Assembly: GCF_039534165.1 (NCBI RefSeq)
Contig: NZ_BAAAUX010000006.1
Coordinates: 104,962 to 168,961 of the forward strand
Direction: 5' to 3'
Source of the DNA: Saccharopolyspora_D taberi
Lineage (GTDB): Bacteria; Actinomycetota; Actinomycetes; Mycobacteriales; Pseudonocardiaceae
Length of the DNA stretch: 64,000 nucleotides
Each line of letters starts with the position of its first letter. Positions within the stretch are counted from its first letter, which is position 1. Made by a program: the position numbers and the translations under genes. Below, piece by piece: positions 25,734 to 34,415 of the stretch. The notes under the pieces are model-generated. The model made no database searches. It had not been told where the DNA came from and saw nothing but the letters and a program-made list of their open reading frames with translations.

Positions 25734-26981
25734 ATGAGTACCGCCCCATCCACCCCCGGCCGCGACGCAGCGACCCTGCGCGCCACGTGCCGGTCCACCG
25801 TGCAGCGCGCGGCGGCGGAACTGACCGGGCTCTCCCGCGACCTCCACGCCGAACCGGAACTCGCCTTCGCCGAGCACCGCAGCGTCGCCAGGATCGCCGA
25901 GCTGATCCGGCGGCACGGCTTCGACCTGCGCCTGCCGGTCGCCGGCCTGGACACGGCCTTCGTCGCCGAGCGCGGCACCGGCGACCTCGTCGTGGGCATC
26001 TGCGCCGAGTACGACGCCCTGCCCGAGGTCGGCCACGCCTGCGGCCACAACGTCATCGCCGCCGCGGCGGCCGGAGCCGCCATCGCGCTCGCCGCCGTGG
26101 CCGACGACCTCGGCCTCACGGTCCGGCTGATCGGCACCCCGGCGGAGGAGACCGGCGGCGGCAAGGTGCTGATGCTGGAGCGCGGCGTGTTCGACGACGT
26201 CGCGTTCGCGATGATGGTGCACCCCGGCCCGGAAGAGGTCTGCCGCCCGGGCTCGCTGGCGATCACCGACCTCGAAGTCCGCTACACCGGGCGCGCCGCG
26301 CACGCGGCCTCCGCGCCCGACCTCGGGGTGAACGCCGCCGACGCGATCACGGTCGCGCAGGTCGCGATCGGACTGCTGCGCCAGCACCTCGAGCCGAAGC
26401 AGATGGTGCACGGTATCGTTACCGCAGGTGGCGCGGCACCAAACATCGTTCCCGAGGCCACCGCGGCGGTGTTCAACCTGCGAGCCGCCGAATCGCACTC
26501 CCTGCGGCGCCTGGAGAACCGCATCCGGGCCTGCTTCGAGGCAGGTGCGACCGCGACCGGCTGCGCGCACGAGGTAAACCAGATTTCCCCCGCGTACGCC
26601 GAACTCGACACCGACGAGTGGTTGTCGGAGGCGTACCGCACCGCGATCACCGAACTCGGCCGGAGTCCGCTCGACCGGACCTCCGAACGGGACCGGATCA
26701 TCGGCAGCACCGACATGGGCAACCTGACCCAGGTGCTTCCCGCGATCCACCCGATGATCGCGGTCGACTGCGGGGCGGCGGTCAACCACCAGGCGGAGTT
26801 CGCGGCGGCCTGCGCATCGCCCTCCGCCGACCGCGCGGTGCTCGACGGCGCCGTCGCGATGGCGTGGACGGCGCTGAGCGCCGCCGCCGATCCGGACCAG
26901 CGGGTCCGGCTGCTGACCGCGGTGAACGCGCGGTCCAGTGCTCCATCGAACGAGTTCTTCGCGTCGGGAGGCGTGGCGTGA
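25734..26981 (+). CDS. amiB1: M20-family amidohydrolase (AmiB1-like)
   Basis: A 415-residue cytoplasmic metallopeptidase-family amidohydrolase. Metal-site and fold motifs include LHAEPELAFAEHRS, YDALPEVGHACGHN (Asp and His metal ligands) and GTPAEETGGGK, with a dimerisation domain around AAHAASAPDLGVNAADA. These enzymes hydrolyse N-acyl or amino-acid amide bonds; the true substrate is unknown. ATG 25734 is chosen where the family N-terminus begins; the upstream frame lies in the structured leader. It overlaps the next M20 gene by four bases. The gene symbol is by position relative to Rv3306c. Confidence 0.85.
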   Translation: MSTAPSTPGRDAATLRATCRSTVQRAAAELTGLSRDLHAEPELAFAEHRSVARIAELIRRHGFDLRLPVAGLDTAFVAERGTGDLVVGICAEYDALPEVGHACGHNVIAAAAAGAAIALAAVADDLGLTVRLIGTPAEETGGGKVLMLERGVFDDVAFAMMVHPGPEEVCRPGSLAITDLEVRYTGRAAHAASAPDLGVNAADAITVAQVAIGLLRQHLEPKQMVHGIVTAGGAAPNIVPEATAAVFNLRAAESHSLRRLENRIRACFEAGATATGCAHEVNQISPAYAELDTDEWLSEAYRTAITELGRSPLDRTSERDRIIGSTDMGNLTQVLPAIHPMIAVDCGAAVNHQAEFAAACASPSADRAVLDGAVAMAWTALSAAADPDQRVRLLTAVNARSSAPSNEFFASGGVA

Positions 26982-28318
26982 CGGTATTGGATTCGGACCC
27001 TGGCCGGTCGTCGGACGGGCGGCCGTCGGACTGGGAACCCGCGGAGCGGGTGGCGGTGCTCGACGCGCCGAGCGCGGACATCGGCAGCACCATGTCCAGC
27101 GTGAGGTCCGGTGTGGAATCCGTGGTGGAGGACCTCGGTGCGGGGCGCGGACCGTCCTGGCTGGACGCCTGGCTCGAGGACAACGCGCACCAGGTCGTGG
27201 CCTGGCGTCGGCACATCCACGCGCACCCCGAGCTCTCCAGGGCCGAGCACCGCACCACCGCGTTCCTGTCCGACCGGCTCTCCCGCGCCGGGCTCAACCC
27301 GCGCCTGCTCCCGGTCGGGACCGGGCTCATCTGCGACATCGGACCGGAGACCGCGAAGCGCACGGTGGCCCTGCGGGCCGACATCGACGCGCTGCCGCTG
27401 ACCGAGGCGACCGGCCTGCCGTATTCCTCCACAGTGGATGGTGTCGCGCACGCCTGCGGCCACGACGCGCACACCACGATCCTGCTCGGCGCGGCGACGG
27501 CGCTGGCCAACGCGCCGGAACTGCCCGGGCGGGTGCGGCTGATCTTCCAGCCCGCGGAGGAGGTCATGCCGGGCGGCGCGCTCGACGTGCTCAACGCGGG
27601 CGGTCTCGAAGGCGTCGACAGCATCTTCGGCCTGCACTGCGACCCCCGGCTCCCGGTGGGCCGGATCGGCACCCGGGTCGGGCCGATCACCTCGGCCAGC
27701 GACCTGATCGAGCTGCGGCTCACCTCGCCGGGCGGCCACACCTCCCGCCCGCACCTGACGGCCGACCTGGTGCACGCGCTCGGCACGGTGATCACCGGCC
27801 TGCCGACGCTGCTGTCCCGCCGGATCGACCCGCGCACCGGGACCGTGCTGGCCTGGGGCGCGGTGCACGCGGGCGAGGCGCCGAACGCGATCCCGCAGGA
27901 CGGCGTGCTGTCCGGCACCCTGCGCACCGGCGACCGCAACACGTGGGCCGAGCTGGAACCGCTGATCCACGAGCTGGTGCACAGCCTGCTGGCCCCGCTG
28001 GGAGTCGGCTTCGACCTCCAGCACCGGCGCGGCGTTCCGCCGGTGGTCAACGACGAGGAGAGCACCGAGGTCATGCGCGCGGGCATCGCGTCGGCCCTCG
28101 GCGAGCAGGCACTCACCGCCACGCCGCAGTCGTCCGGCGGCGAGGACTTCGGCTGGTACCTGGAGCACGTCCCGGGCTCGTTCGCCCGGCTCGGAGTGCA
28201 TTCGAGCGAGGTCCGCCCGAAGGACCTGCACCAGCCGACCTTCGAGCTGGACGAGCGCGCACTGCTGGTCGGCGTCCGGGCGATGGTCGGAATCGCGTTG
28301 CAGGCGCTGAAGAGCTGA
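26978..28318 (+). CDS. amiA1: M20-family amidohydrolase (AmiA1-like)
   Basis: A 446-residue protein with an N-terminal extension of about 60 residues before the conserved domain (RRHIHAHPELSRAEHRT). Metal motifs are LRADIDALPL, AHACGHDAHTTILLG and QPAEEVMPGGA, with GHTSRPH in the lid domain. It resembles aminoacylase/hippurate hydrolase-type M20D enzymes. GTG 26978 overlaps the preceding stop (GTGA) with GGGAGG 6 nt upstream; ATG 27092 is a possible shorter start. A terminator with a T-rich tail follows. Confidence 0.87.
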   Translation: MTVLDSDPGRSSDGRPSDWEPAERVAVLDAPSADIGSTMSSVRSGVESVVEDLGAGRGPSWLDAWLEDNAHQVVAWRRHIHAHPELSRAEHRTTAFLSDRLSRAGLNPRLLPVGTGLICDIGPETAKRTVALRADIDALPLTEATGLPYSSTVDGVAHACGHDAHTTILLGAATALANAPELPGRVRLIFQPAEEVMPGGALDVLNAGGLEGVDSIFGLHCDPRLPVGRIGTRVGPITSASDLIELRLTSPGGHTSRPHLTADLVHALGTVITGLPTLLSRRIDPRTGTVLAWGAVHAGEAPNAIPQDGVLSGTLRTGDRNTWAELEPLIHELVHSLLAPLGVGFDLQHRRGVPPVVNDEESTEVMRAGIASALGEQALTATPQSSGGEDFGWYLEHVPGSFARLGVHSSEVRPKDLHQPTFELDERALLVGVRAMVGIALQALKS

Positions 28319-28366
28319 CGGCGGGCCCGGTTTCGGGCGGAATCGGCGGGGAATCGCGCCACTTCA

Positions 28367-28408
28367 CCCGAACGGGCTGAATCTGTGCGGGGGGTTCGGG
28401 CCTCTTTT
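28367..28408 (+). terminator. intrinsic terminator after the M20 operon
   Basis: CCCGAAC (28367-28373) pairs with GTTCGGG (28394-28400), followed by CCTCTTTT. It lies only a few bases before the next start codon, which has no visible ribosome-binding site and may be leaderless. Confidence 0.55.
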
Positions 28409-28412
28409 AAGT

Positions 28413-29039
28413 ATGAGCCCGAACACCCGCACTTCATCGGTCATCGACCACGGCGCGATGACCCGCCCCGACGCCGAGCGCCTGTTCGGCGCCGCCGATC
28501 TCGACGCCGCGCTGCGCGACCGCAGCTGGGTCGAGCCGTGGCCGGGGGTCGTCGTCCCAGGCGACCGCGAACACGATCCGCGCACCCGCGCGAGCGCGGC
28601 CCTGCTGCGCGCCGGCCCGACGGCGGTCCTGTCCGGCGCGACCGCTGCCGCCATGCACGGCTGCACCGCGGCGGCCGACGACATCGTCCACGTGACCATC
28701 CCGTACTACCGGGAAAAGCGGTCGTCACCAGGGCTGGTGATCCACCAGTCCTGGGTCAGGGAGGACGACGTCGTCGAGCTCGACGGCCTGCGCGTGCATG
28801 CCCTCGACGTGGCGATCGCTGATCTGCTGTGCACCGGACCGCAGCGGATGGCCCTCGCCTGCCTGGAGCAGGCGCTCGCCGGTCTGGGCGAGCAGGCCCC
28901 GAGATTCCGCGCCCTGGTCGAGGAACGGCTCGCCCGCCGGCGAGACCGCCGGGGCACCAAGCAGGCCGCCGGTCTGCTCGGTCTCGCCTGGTCCAAGCCG
29001 CCGGTTCCCGGCGAGCTGGTCCGGATCGGGGGCCGGTGA
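28413..29039 (+). CDS. AbiEi-like/DUF559-family N-terminal domain protein without nuclease domain
   Basis: A 208-residue protein. The pattern of an N-terminal winged-helix-like region, AALLRAGPTAVLSGATAAAMHG, then VHVTIPY, GLVIHQSW and DVVELDGLRVHALDVAIADLLC is that of the actinobacterial AbiEi-antitoxin/DUF559 group. Many members end in a Vsr-like endonuclease domain; this one stops after a basic helix (RLARRRDRRGTKQAA), so it is the short form. No AbiEii nucleotidyltransferase is nearby. Function is not known; transcriptional regulation is the usual guess. Confidence 0.65.
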   Translation: MSPNTRTSSVIDHGAMTRPDAERLFGAADLDAALRDRSWVEPWPGVVVPGDREHDPRTRASAALLRAGPTAVLSGATAAAMHGCTAAADDIVHVTIPYYREKRSSPGLVIHQSWVREDDVVELDGLRVHALDVAIADLLCTGPQRMALACLEQALAGLGEQAPRFRALVEERLARRRDRRGTKQAAGLLGLAWSKPPVPGELVRIGGR

Positions 29040-29044
29040 TGCGA

Positions 29045-30520
29045 TCAGTTCGCGGGACGGAACCACTGCGCCGCCCGGGCCGCCTCGCGGGCGGCGCGGA
29101 ACCGGGCGTACGCGTCCTCGTAGCGGTCGCGGTGGGCGGTGATCGGGAGGACCGGTTCGGCGGTGCCGACCAGATCGGCGGCCACGTCGGCGATCGGCCG
29201 GTCCGAAAGCAGCGCCTGCGCTGTGACCGCTGCGCCGCGCGCACCGGACTGCGCGTCGGCGGCGCGCAGCACCGGCAGCCCGGTGACGTCGGCGATCACC
29301 TGCCGCCACAGCGGATTCGCCGAACCGCCGCCGGTCAGCCGCAGTTCGGTGGGCGCGGCGGTGCTGGCGTCCAGGCAGTCCCGGATCACCAGCGCGAGTC
29401 CTTCCAGGCAGGCGCGCGCGATCTCGGCCGGGCCGTGCTCCAGGCTGAGCCCGTGCAGGCTGCCGCGGGCGCGCGGGTCGTAGAACGGCGCGCGCTCACC
29501 GCCGGGCGACAGGTACGGCAGCATGAGCAGGCCGCGGCTCGCCGGTTCGGCGTGCACGGCGAGTTCGGTCAGGTTCTCCGGGTTCGGCAGCCCGAGCATC
29601 CGGCAGGTCCACTCCACGACCTCGGTCCCGGCGAGCGTGGCGTAGGCGAGCATCCAGCGGTCCGGCATCGGCGTCCGCAGCGACATGCCGACCGGGCTGC
29701 GCTCCAGCTTGGGGCTGTCGCTGAGCACCTCCGTGCAGACGGTCGTGCCCAGGATCGTGCACGCCTGCCCGGGAGCGGTGGTGCCGGCACCGATCGCGGT
29801 GGACACGACGTCGTAGGCGGCCAGCACGACCGGTGTTCCCGCCGGAACACCGAGCCTCCGGCCCGCTTGCTCGCTCAGCGGCGCGACGCGGTCCGGCCCG
29901 TCGACGACATCGGGCAGCAGCCTGCGCGCCCACTCCAGGTCCAGCTTCGCCAGCACTTCGCCGGAGTACGCGCCGCTGCGGGCGTCGAGGAACGGGTTCG
30001 ACGCCTCCGAGACGTCCCACGCGAGCCGTCCGGTGAGGCAGCGGTAGAGCCAACCGCCGCAGGTCAGGACCTTGTCCGCGGCGGCGAGCCGAGCGGGTTC
30101 GCGCTCGGCCAGCCAGCTGAGCTGGGCGTGCGGCAGGCCGGCGAAGCCGACCGATCCGTTGATCGCGAACAGCTCGTCGAGCAGCCCGGTCTCGGCCCAG
30201 CGGCCCGCTGTCGCCGCCGCCCGGGAGTCGTTCCACAGCATCGCCGGGCCGACCGGATCACCGGCGGCGTCGACCAGCCAGCAGCCGTCTCCCTGCGCGG
30301 TCACGGCCAGCGCGGACACGTCCTGGCGCACGGTGGAGACGAGTTCGGCGACGGTGGTCGCGACCGCGTCCCACACCTCGGTCATGTCCTGCTCCGCCCA
30401 GCCCGGGCGCGGGTGCTCGACCTGGGTCGGCCGCCGCACCACGGCCAGTTCCGCGCCGTCCTCGGCGTAGGCGACGGCCTTCACCACGGACGTGCCGGCG
30501 TCGATGCCGATCGTGATCAC
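29045..30520 (-). CDS. FGGY-family carbohydrate kinase (xylulokinase/polyol kinase-like)
   Basis: A 491-residue kinase of typical FGGY length. The phosphate-1 loop is GIDAGTSVVKAV at 4-15; WAEQDMTEVWDAV, an ADP-binding LRLTGGGSANPLWRQVIADV and SPGGERAPFYDPRARG are also present. The IDAGTSV start resembles erythritol/pentitol kinases. It lies divergent from the HAD/second-kinase operon across an AT-rich gap with repeated TGTTATA motifs, and a DeoR regulator is nearby. Phosphorylation of a ketopentose or tetritol/pentitol is likely; the exact sugar is unresolved. Confidence 0.85.
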   Translation of the reverse strand: MITIGIDAGTSVVKAVAYAEDGAELAVVRRPTQVEHPRPGWAEQDMTEVWDAVATTVAELVSTVRQDVSALAVTAQGDGCWLVDAAGDPVGPAMLWNDSRAAATAGRWAETGLLDELFAINGSVGFAGLPHAQLSWLAEREPARLAAADKVLTCGGWLYRCLTGRLAWDVSEASNPFLDARSGAYSGEVLAKLDLEWARRLLPDVVDGPDRVAPLSEQAGRRLGVPAGTPVVLAAYDVVSTAIGAGTTAPGQACTILGTTVCTEVLSDSPKLERSPVGMSLRTPMPDRWMLAYATLAGTEVVEWTCRMLGLPNPENLTELAVHAEPASRGLLMLPYLSPGGERAPFYDPRARGSLHGLSLEHGPAEIARACLEGLALVIRDCLDASTAAPTELRLTGGGSANPLWRQVIADVTGLPVLRAADAQSGARGAAVTAQALLSDRPIADVAADLVGTAEPVLPITAHRDRYEDAYARFRAAREAARAAQWFRPAN

Positions 30521-30579
30521 GACCGCTCCTCCCTGCTGCCGGCGGGGACGGGTCGTGCCGCCACACCGCGAACTGCGAA

Positions 30580-30622
30580 TATCACAGCAAAGACTGTTAT
30601 AAATGGCAAGACTGATGTTATA
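30580..30622. promoter_or_regulatory. candidate DeoR operator region between divergent FGGY kinase and HAD genes
   Basis: TATCACA (30580-30586) and TGTTATA (30595-30601) form an imperfect inverted pair. A second TGTTATA at 30616-30622 is a direct repeat 21 bp later. The stretch 30575-30650 is markedly AT-rich for this genome. A similar TATCACA-N7-TGTTAT occurs upstream of the local DeoR gene. Confidence 0.6.
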
Positions 30623-30690
30623 TCTAGCAGTAGAATTGACATCACCGCAGCTTCGCCCGGATCGACCGGGTGCTCAGGGAGGGACGCACT

Positions 30691-31410
30691 GTGCCGGACC
30701 AAGACTCACCGCGGGCCGACGCGGACGCCGGGCGAATCGAGCTCGTCCTGCTGGACGTCGGCGGCCCCATCTACGACGACACCGCCTACCGCGACGCACT
30801 CCTGCGCGCGACGCGCGAGCTCGCCGCCGAGCAGGGCAAGCAGGTCGCCGAGGACGACTTCCAGCGGGTCTACGACGAGCGCAGGCAGGCCCAGGGCGGA
30901 TCTCTGCGCACCGCGATCGCGGAGCGCTTCCTCTCTGCGGAACAGCGCCAGCAGCTGTCGGACCGAGCCGAGAAGTACTGGGTGTACCCGCCTTCGGCGT
31001 TGCACTCCGACGTGCTGCCGGTGCTGCGCCGGCTCTCCGGCCGCTACAAGCTCGCCGTCGTGGCGAACCAGCGCGCGGTGGTGGTCGACGCGCTGCGCCG
31101 GGACGGCGTGGCCGACTTCATCGACATCTGGGCGGTCTCCGAGGTCGTCGGTGCCGAGAAGCCGGACCCGGCGATCTTCGAGCACGCCCTCCGGGAAGCC
31201 GGTGTGGATCCAGGGCGCGCGGTGCACGTCGGCAACCGGCTCGACACCGACGTGCGCGGAGCGCGCCGGGTCGGCCTCCGCACGGTCTGGGTGGTGCGCG
31301 GCGAAGCTCCGCCCGAGCCGACTCCGGAACAGCTCGCCGAGCCGGACGTCGCCGTGTTCTCGCTGGCAGAACTCCCCGACGCGCTCGACCGGTTGCAAGG
31401 GGACAGCTGA
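30691..31410 (+). CDS. HAD-superfamily hydrolase
   Basis: A 239-residue phosphatase-like protein. HAD motif I is LLDVGGPIYDD, where the usual DxD nucleophile pair reads DVG, so the second Asp is replaced by Gly. Motif II lies in LAVVANQR, motif III is EKPDP and motif IV is HVGNRLDTDVRGARRVG. GTG 30691 follows AGGGAGGGA. It overlaps the next kinase gene by one base (TGATG), so they form an operon. The DxG motif questions classic phosphatase activity; a role in sugar-phosphate handling is inferred from context. Confidence 0.8.
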   Translation: MPDQDSPRADADAGRIELVLLDVGGPIYDDTAYRDALLRATRELAAEQGKQVAEDDFQRVYDERRQAQGGSLRTAIAERFLSAEQRQQLSDRAEKYWVYPPSALHSDVLPVLRRLSGRYKLAVVANQRAVVVDALRRDGVADFIDIWAVSEVVGAEKPDPAIFEHALREAGVDPGRAVHVGNRLDTDVRGARRVGLRTVWVVRGEAPPEPTPEQLAEPDVAVFSLAELPDALDRLQGDS

Positions 31411-32843
31411 TGGGCGACCTGGTCGCGGGTGTCGACATCGCGACCGCCAACGTGCGGGTGCAGGTGCACGACCCTGCCGGCGTGGTGGTCGCGTCCGCGT
31501 CGCGGAGGCTGCCGGAGCCGGTGCGCCCGGGCGGCGGGCGGTCCGAACAGGACGCGAGCAGCTGGTGGCCCGCGGTTCTCGGCTGCCTGCGGGACTGCAC
31601 GTCCCAGCTGGGGTCGCGACGATCCGGGATCACCGCGCTGGCGATCTCGGCGACCTCGGGCACCGTGGTGCTGGCCGACCGCGACGGCGAGCCGGTCGGC
31701 CCTGCCCTGATGTACGACGACCGCAGGGCCGGGGCAGAGGCCATGACGGCTGCCGACGTCGGTGCCCGGCGGTGGGCGCGGATCGGGATCACGCCGTCGG
31801 CGGGGTCGGGCCTGGCCCGGATCGCGTGGCTGGCGGCCGATCTTCCTGCCGACGCGGTGCGTGCCTGCCACACCCCGGACCTGATCGCCTGGAAGCTGGT
31901 CGGACACCCGGTGGCGACCGACTCCAGCCACGCTCTCAAGAGCGGCTACGACGTGCTCGACGGCGAATGGGCCTCGGAGGTCTTCGAGGCTCTGCACGTC
32001 CCGGCGAGTCTGCTGCCCGAGGTGGTCAGGCCGACGACGGTGCTCGGCACCGTGTCCGCCGAGGCGGCCGAGCTGACCGGGCTACCGGTCGGCTGCGAGG
32101 TGCGTGCGGGGATGACCGACGGCTGCGCGGGACAGCTCGCGTGCGGTGCGGTCGATGTCGGCCAGTTCGTCACGGTTCTGGGGACGACCCTGGTGCTCAA
32201 GGGCGTGTCGAAGGAACTGGTGCACGACCCGACCGGAGCCGTCTACAGCCACCTGCACCCGGACGGCCTCTGGCTGCCCGGCGGCGCGGCGAACGTCGGC
32301 GGCTCCGCGTTGTCCGATGTGGACACCTCGGAGCTGTCCGCACTGGACCGCGCGGCGACCGAGCGCGGACCGTCGAGCGTGGTCGGCTACCCGCTGCGGG
32401 GGCAGGGCGAGCGCTTCCCGTTCCTCGCGGAGAACGCGTCCCGGTTCGTGCTGGGAGAACCGCGGGACCGGGTCGACGAGTACCGGTCCAGGCTGGAGGG
32501 TGTGGCGTTCTGCGAACGCCTCGCCCTGCACCGGCTGGCCGAACTGGGTGCGCCCGCGGACGGCCCGGTTCGTACGGCGGGGGGCGGTGCACGAAGCCTT
32601 GCCTGGTGCCGGATCCGCGCATCCGTGCTGAACCGCCCGGTGCTCCGGGTGCAGGAAGCGGGAACCGCGCTGGGAGCGGCGCTGCTCGCGGCGGCCGGCA
32701 CCGTCCACTCGGATCTGAGCACTGCTGCTGCGGCGATGGTTCCCGCTGGGGAACAGGTCGATCCGGTGGGAGAGGAGGTCTCCGCGCTCGACGCCGGCTA
32801 TCGGCGGTTCGTGGCCGAACTGGCGGATCGCGGCTGGATCTGA
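31410..32843 (+). CDS. second FGGY-family carbohydrate kinase
   Basis: A 477-residue FGGY protein distinct from the divergent one. The first loop is GVDIATANVRVQVHD, less canonical than the usual GTTSVK type. ISATSGTVVLAD, RAGMTDGCAGQ and VLGTTLVLKG follow, and the C-terminal domain has RTAGGGARSLAWCRIRAS. It fits the ribulokinase/glycerol-kinase fold in the subgroup of actinobacterial FGGY proteins of unassigned sugar specificity. Its start overlaps the HAD stop. It is convergent with the DeoR regulator, 8 bp from its stop. Confidence 0.83.
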   Translation: MGDLVAGVDIATANVRVQVHDPAGVVVASASRRLPEPVRPGGGRSEQDASSWWPAVLGCLRDCTSQLGSRRSGITALAISATSGTVVLADRDGEPVGPALMYDDRRAGAEAMTAADVGARRWARIGITPSAGSGLARIAWLAADLPADAVRACHTPDLIAWKLVGHPVATDSSHALKSGYDVLDGEWASEVFEALHVPASLLPEVVRPTTVLGTVSAEAAELTGLPVGCEVRAGMTDGCAGQLACGAVDVGQFVTVLGTTLVLKGVSKELVHDPTGAVYSHLHPDGLWLPGGAANVGGSALSDVDTSELSALDRAATERGPSSVVGYPLRGQGERFPFLAENASRFVLGEPRDRVDEYRSRLEGVAFCERLALHRLAELGAPADGPVRTAGGGARSLAWCRIRASVLNRPVLRVQEAGTALGAALLAAAGTVHSDLSTAAAAMVPAGEQVDPVGEEVSALDAGYRRFVAELADRGWI

Positions 32844-32851
32844 CCCGGCGC

Positions 32852-33628
32852 TCACGCCTCGGCGACCTCGACGGCCACCCCCGCCGCCCGCAGGTCGGCG
32901 AGCGTGTCCGCCGGGGTGCCGGAGTCGACCACGACCAGGTCGAAGTCGGTCAGCCGGGCGAGTTCGTGCACCGCGCGCCGCTCGAACTTCGAGTGGTCGA
33001 GCAGCAGCACCCGCTTCGCGGTGGTGTTCATCAGCGCCCGCTTGACCTGGATCGTCTCCTGCGAACGGTGCAGGCAGTGCCCGTCCACGACCGCGGTCGT
33101 GGACATGAACAGCACGTCCGAGCGCATCGAGGTCGCCATGTCCGCCGCGTGCAGGCCGAGGAACGCGTCGTAGGCGGAGTGGTAGTCACCGCCGAGCCCG
33201 ATCACGTGCAGGCCCGGCTCACCGCCGAGGAGGTTGATCACCGACAGGAAGTTGGTCACCACGGTCAGCGGGCCCAGCGGCGCGAGCCGTTCGGCGACCG
33301 CCAGTGCGCTCGTGCTGTCGTCCAGCGCCACGACCTGGCCGGGCGAGATGTGCTGGAGCGCGTGCGCGGCGATCTGCGCCTTCTGCTGCGCGGCATCGCT
33401 GATCCGCGCCCGCACCGAGGTTTCCAGCAGCGCGGCCGGAGTCGAGGTCGCGCCGCCGCGGACCTTGCGCAGCCAGCCCTGCTGTTCGAGCACGTCCAGG
33501 TCGCGGTGGATGGTCATCCCGCTGACGCCGTGCTCGGTGGCGAGCTGCTCGATGCGGACGTAACCGCTGGCCAGCACCTCGCGGCGGATCTGCTCCCGTC
33601 GCTGGGACTGGTTCGCCGGGTCGGCCAC
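32852..33628 (-). CDS. DeoR/GlpR-family transcriptional regulator
   Basis: A 258-residue protein: N-terminal DeoR winged helix (REQIRREVLASGYVRIEQLA, MTIHRDLDVLEQQGWLRKVRGGA) and a sugar-phosphate-binding DeoR C-domain with VALDDSTSALAVAERL, TVVTNFLSVI and FMSTTAV. GTG 33628 is preferred over GTG 33634 because GAGAGG then has proper spacing. It likely senses a phosphorylated sugar made by the adjacent kinases and controls both kinase promoters and itself through TATCACA/TGTTAT sites. Confidence 0.87.
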   Translation of the reverse strand: MADPANQSQRREQIRREVLASGYVRIEQLATEHGVSGMTIHRDLDVLEQQGWLRKVRGGATSTPAALLETSVRARISDAAQQKAQIAAHALQHISPGQVVALDDSTSALAVAERLAPLGPLTVVTNFLSVINLLGGEPGLHVIGLGGDYHSAYDAFLGLHAADMATSMRSDVLFMSTTAVVDGHCLHRSQETIQVKRALMNTTAKRVLLLDHSKFERRAVHELARLTDFDLVVVDSGTPADTLADLRAAGVAVEVAEA

Positions 33629-33670
33629 GCACACCTCTCACGCCGCGGAGATCAGCTCTTCTCCGGCGAT

Positions 33671-33690
33671 TATCACACGGCAGGTGTTAT
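33671..33690. promoter_or_regulatory. candidate DeoR autoregulatory operator
   Basis: TATCACA (33671-33677) and TGTTAT (33685-33690), spaced 7 bp, lie just upstream of the deoR-type start. The half-sites match those at 30580-30622. Confidence 0.55.
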
Positions 33691-33709
33691 TTCCGACGTG
33701 GATGTCACG

Positions 33710-34162
33710 TCAGGGGCCGATGTTGCCGCAGGGCCGCTTCCGCAGCTTCTCCACGTAGTCGGCCGGAGCGCCCGCGGCTTCGGCGGCATCGGCCATCACT
33801 CCGAGGTAGCGCGCCGAAGGCAGGCCGCCCTCGTAGGCGTCGAGCACGTACATCCAGGCCAGGACGGGACCGTCGAGGGTGTGCACCCGCAGCCGCAGCT
33901 TCTTGTGCATCCCGAGTTCGGAGCCCTCCCAGCGGTCGAGCTGGCGCTCGTCCTCCGGGCTCACGTCGTAGAGGACGGTGAAGACCTGGGCGCCGGGATC
34001 CTCGACGATCGTGGCCAGGGCACCTTCCCAGCCGTAGTCCTCCCCGCCGAAGGTCAACCGCCAGTCCATCAGCCAGCCCGTTCCCGCGATCGGGGAATGC
34101 GGAGCTCGCTCCATCATCTGGGCCGGATCCATGTTGGACCCGTAGGCGGCGTACAGCGGCAC
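33710..34162 (-). CDS. gamma-glutamylcyclotransferase-fold protein (Rv3304-like)
   Basis: A 150-residue protein beginning PLYAAYGSNMDPAQM, where YGSN is the substrate-binding loop of the GGCT/AIG2 fold. WRLTFGGEDYGWEGALATIVED and VLAWMYVLDAYEGGLPSARYLG follow and are highly conserved in actinobacteria. GTG 34162 places the start directly at the family N-terminus; ATG 34210 is an alternative. Cytosolic; it may act on gamma-glutamyl peptides, but the activity of this branch is not established. Divergent from lpdA, as in mycobacteria. Confidence 0.88.
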   Translation of the reverse strand: MPLYAAYGSNMDPAQMMERAPHSPIAGTGWLMDWRLTFGGEDYGWEGALATIVEDPGAQVFTVLYDVSPEDERQLDRWEGSELGMHKKLRLRVHTLDGPVLAWMYVLDAYEGGLPSARYLGVMADAAEAAGAPADYVEKLRKRPCGNIGP

Positions 34163-34415
34163 GCCCCACAGGGTAGCGATCGTCGGGCCGCCTGTCGGAG
34201 TGGACCACATCACGAATGGGGAGCGGCCTGCCGCGTCCGCTCGCGACGTTCGCGGTGGAATCCGGGCATTCAGCGCTGTTCGGGCAGGACTGGGGCGCGA
34301 AGCCGCTGCCGACGACCTCACTCGATCTGGTGGTACCACCCGGATTGCACGATCTCTGCGCAGCGTACGGTGAGTGCGGCGCCCAGAAGGCAGGCGGATC
34401 GGGGAGGGACCGACA

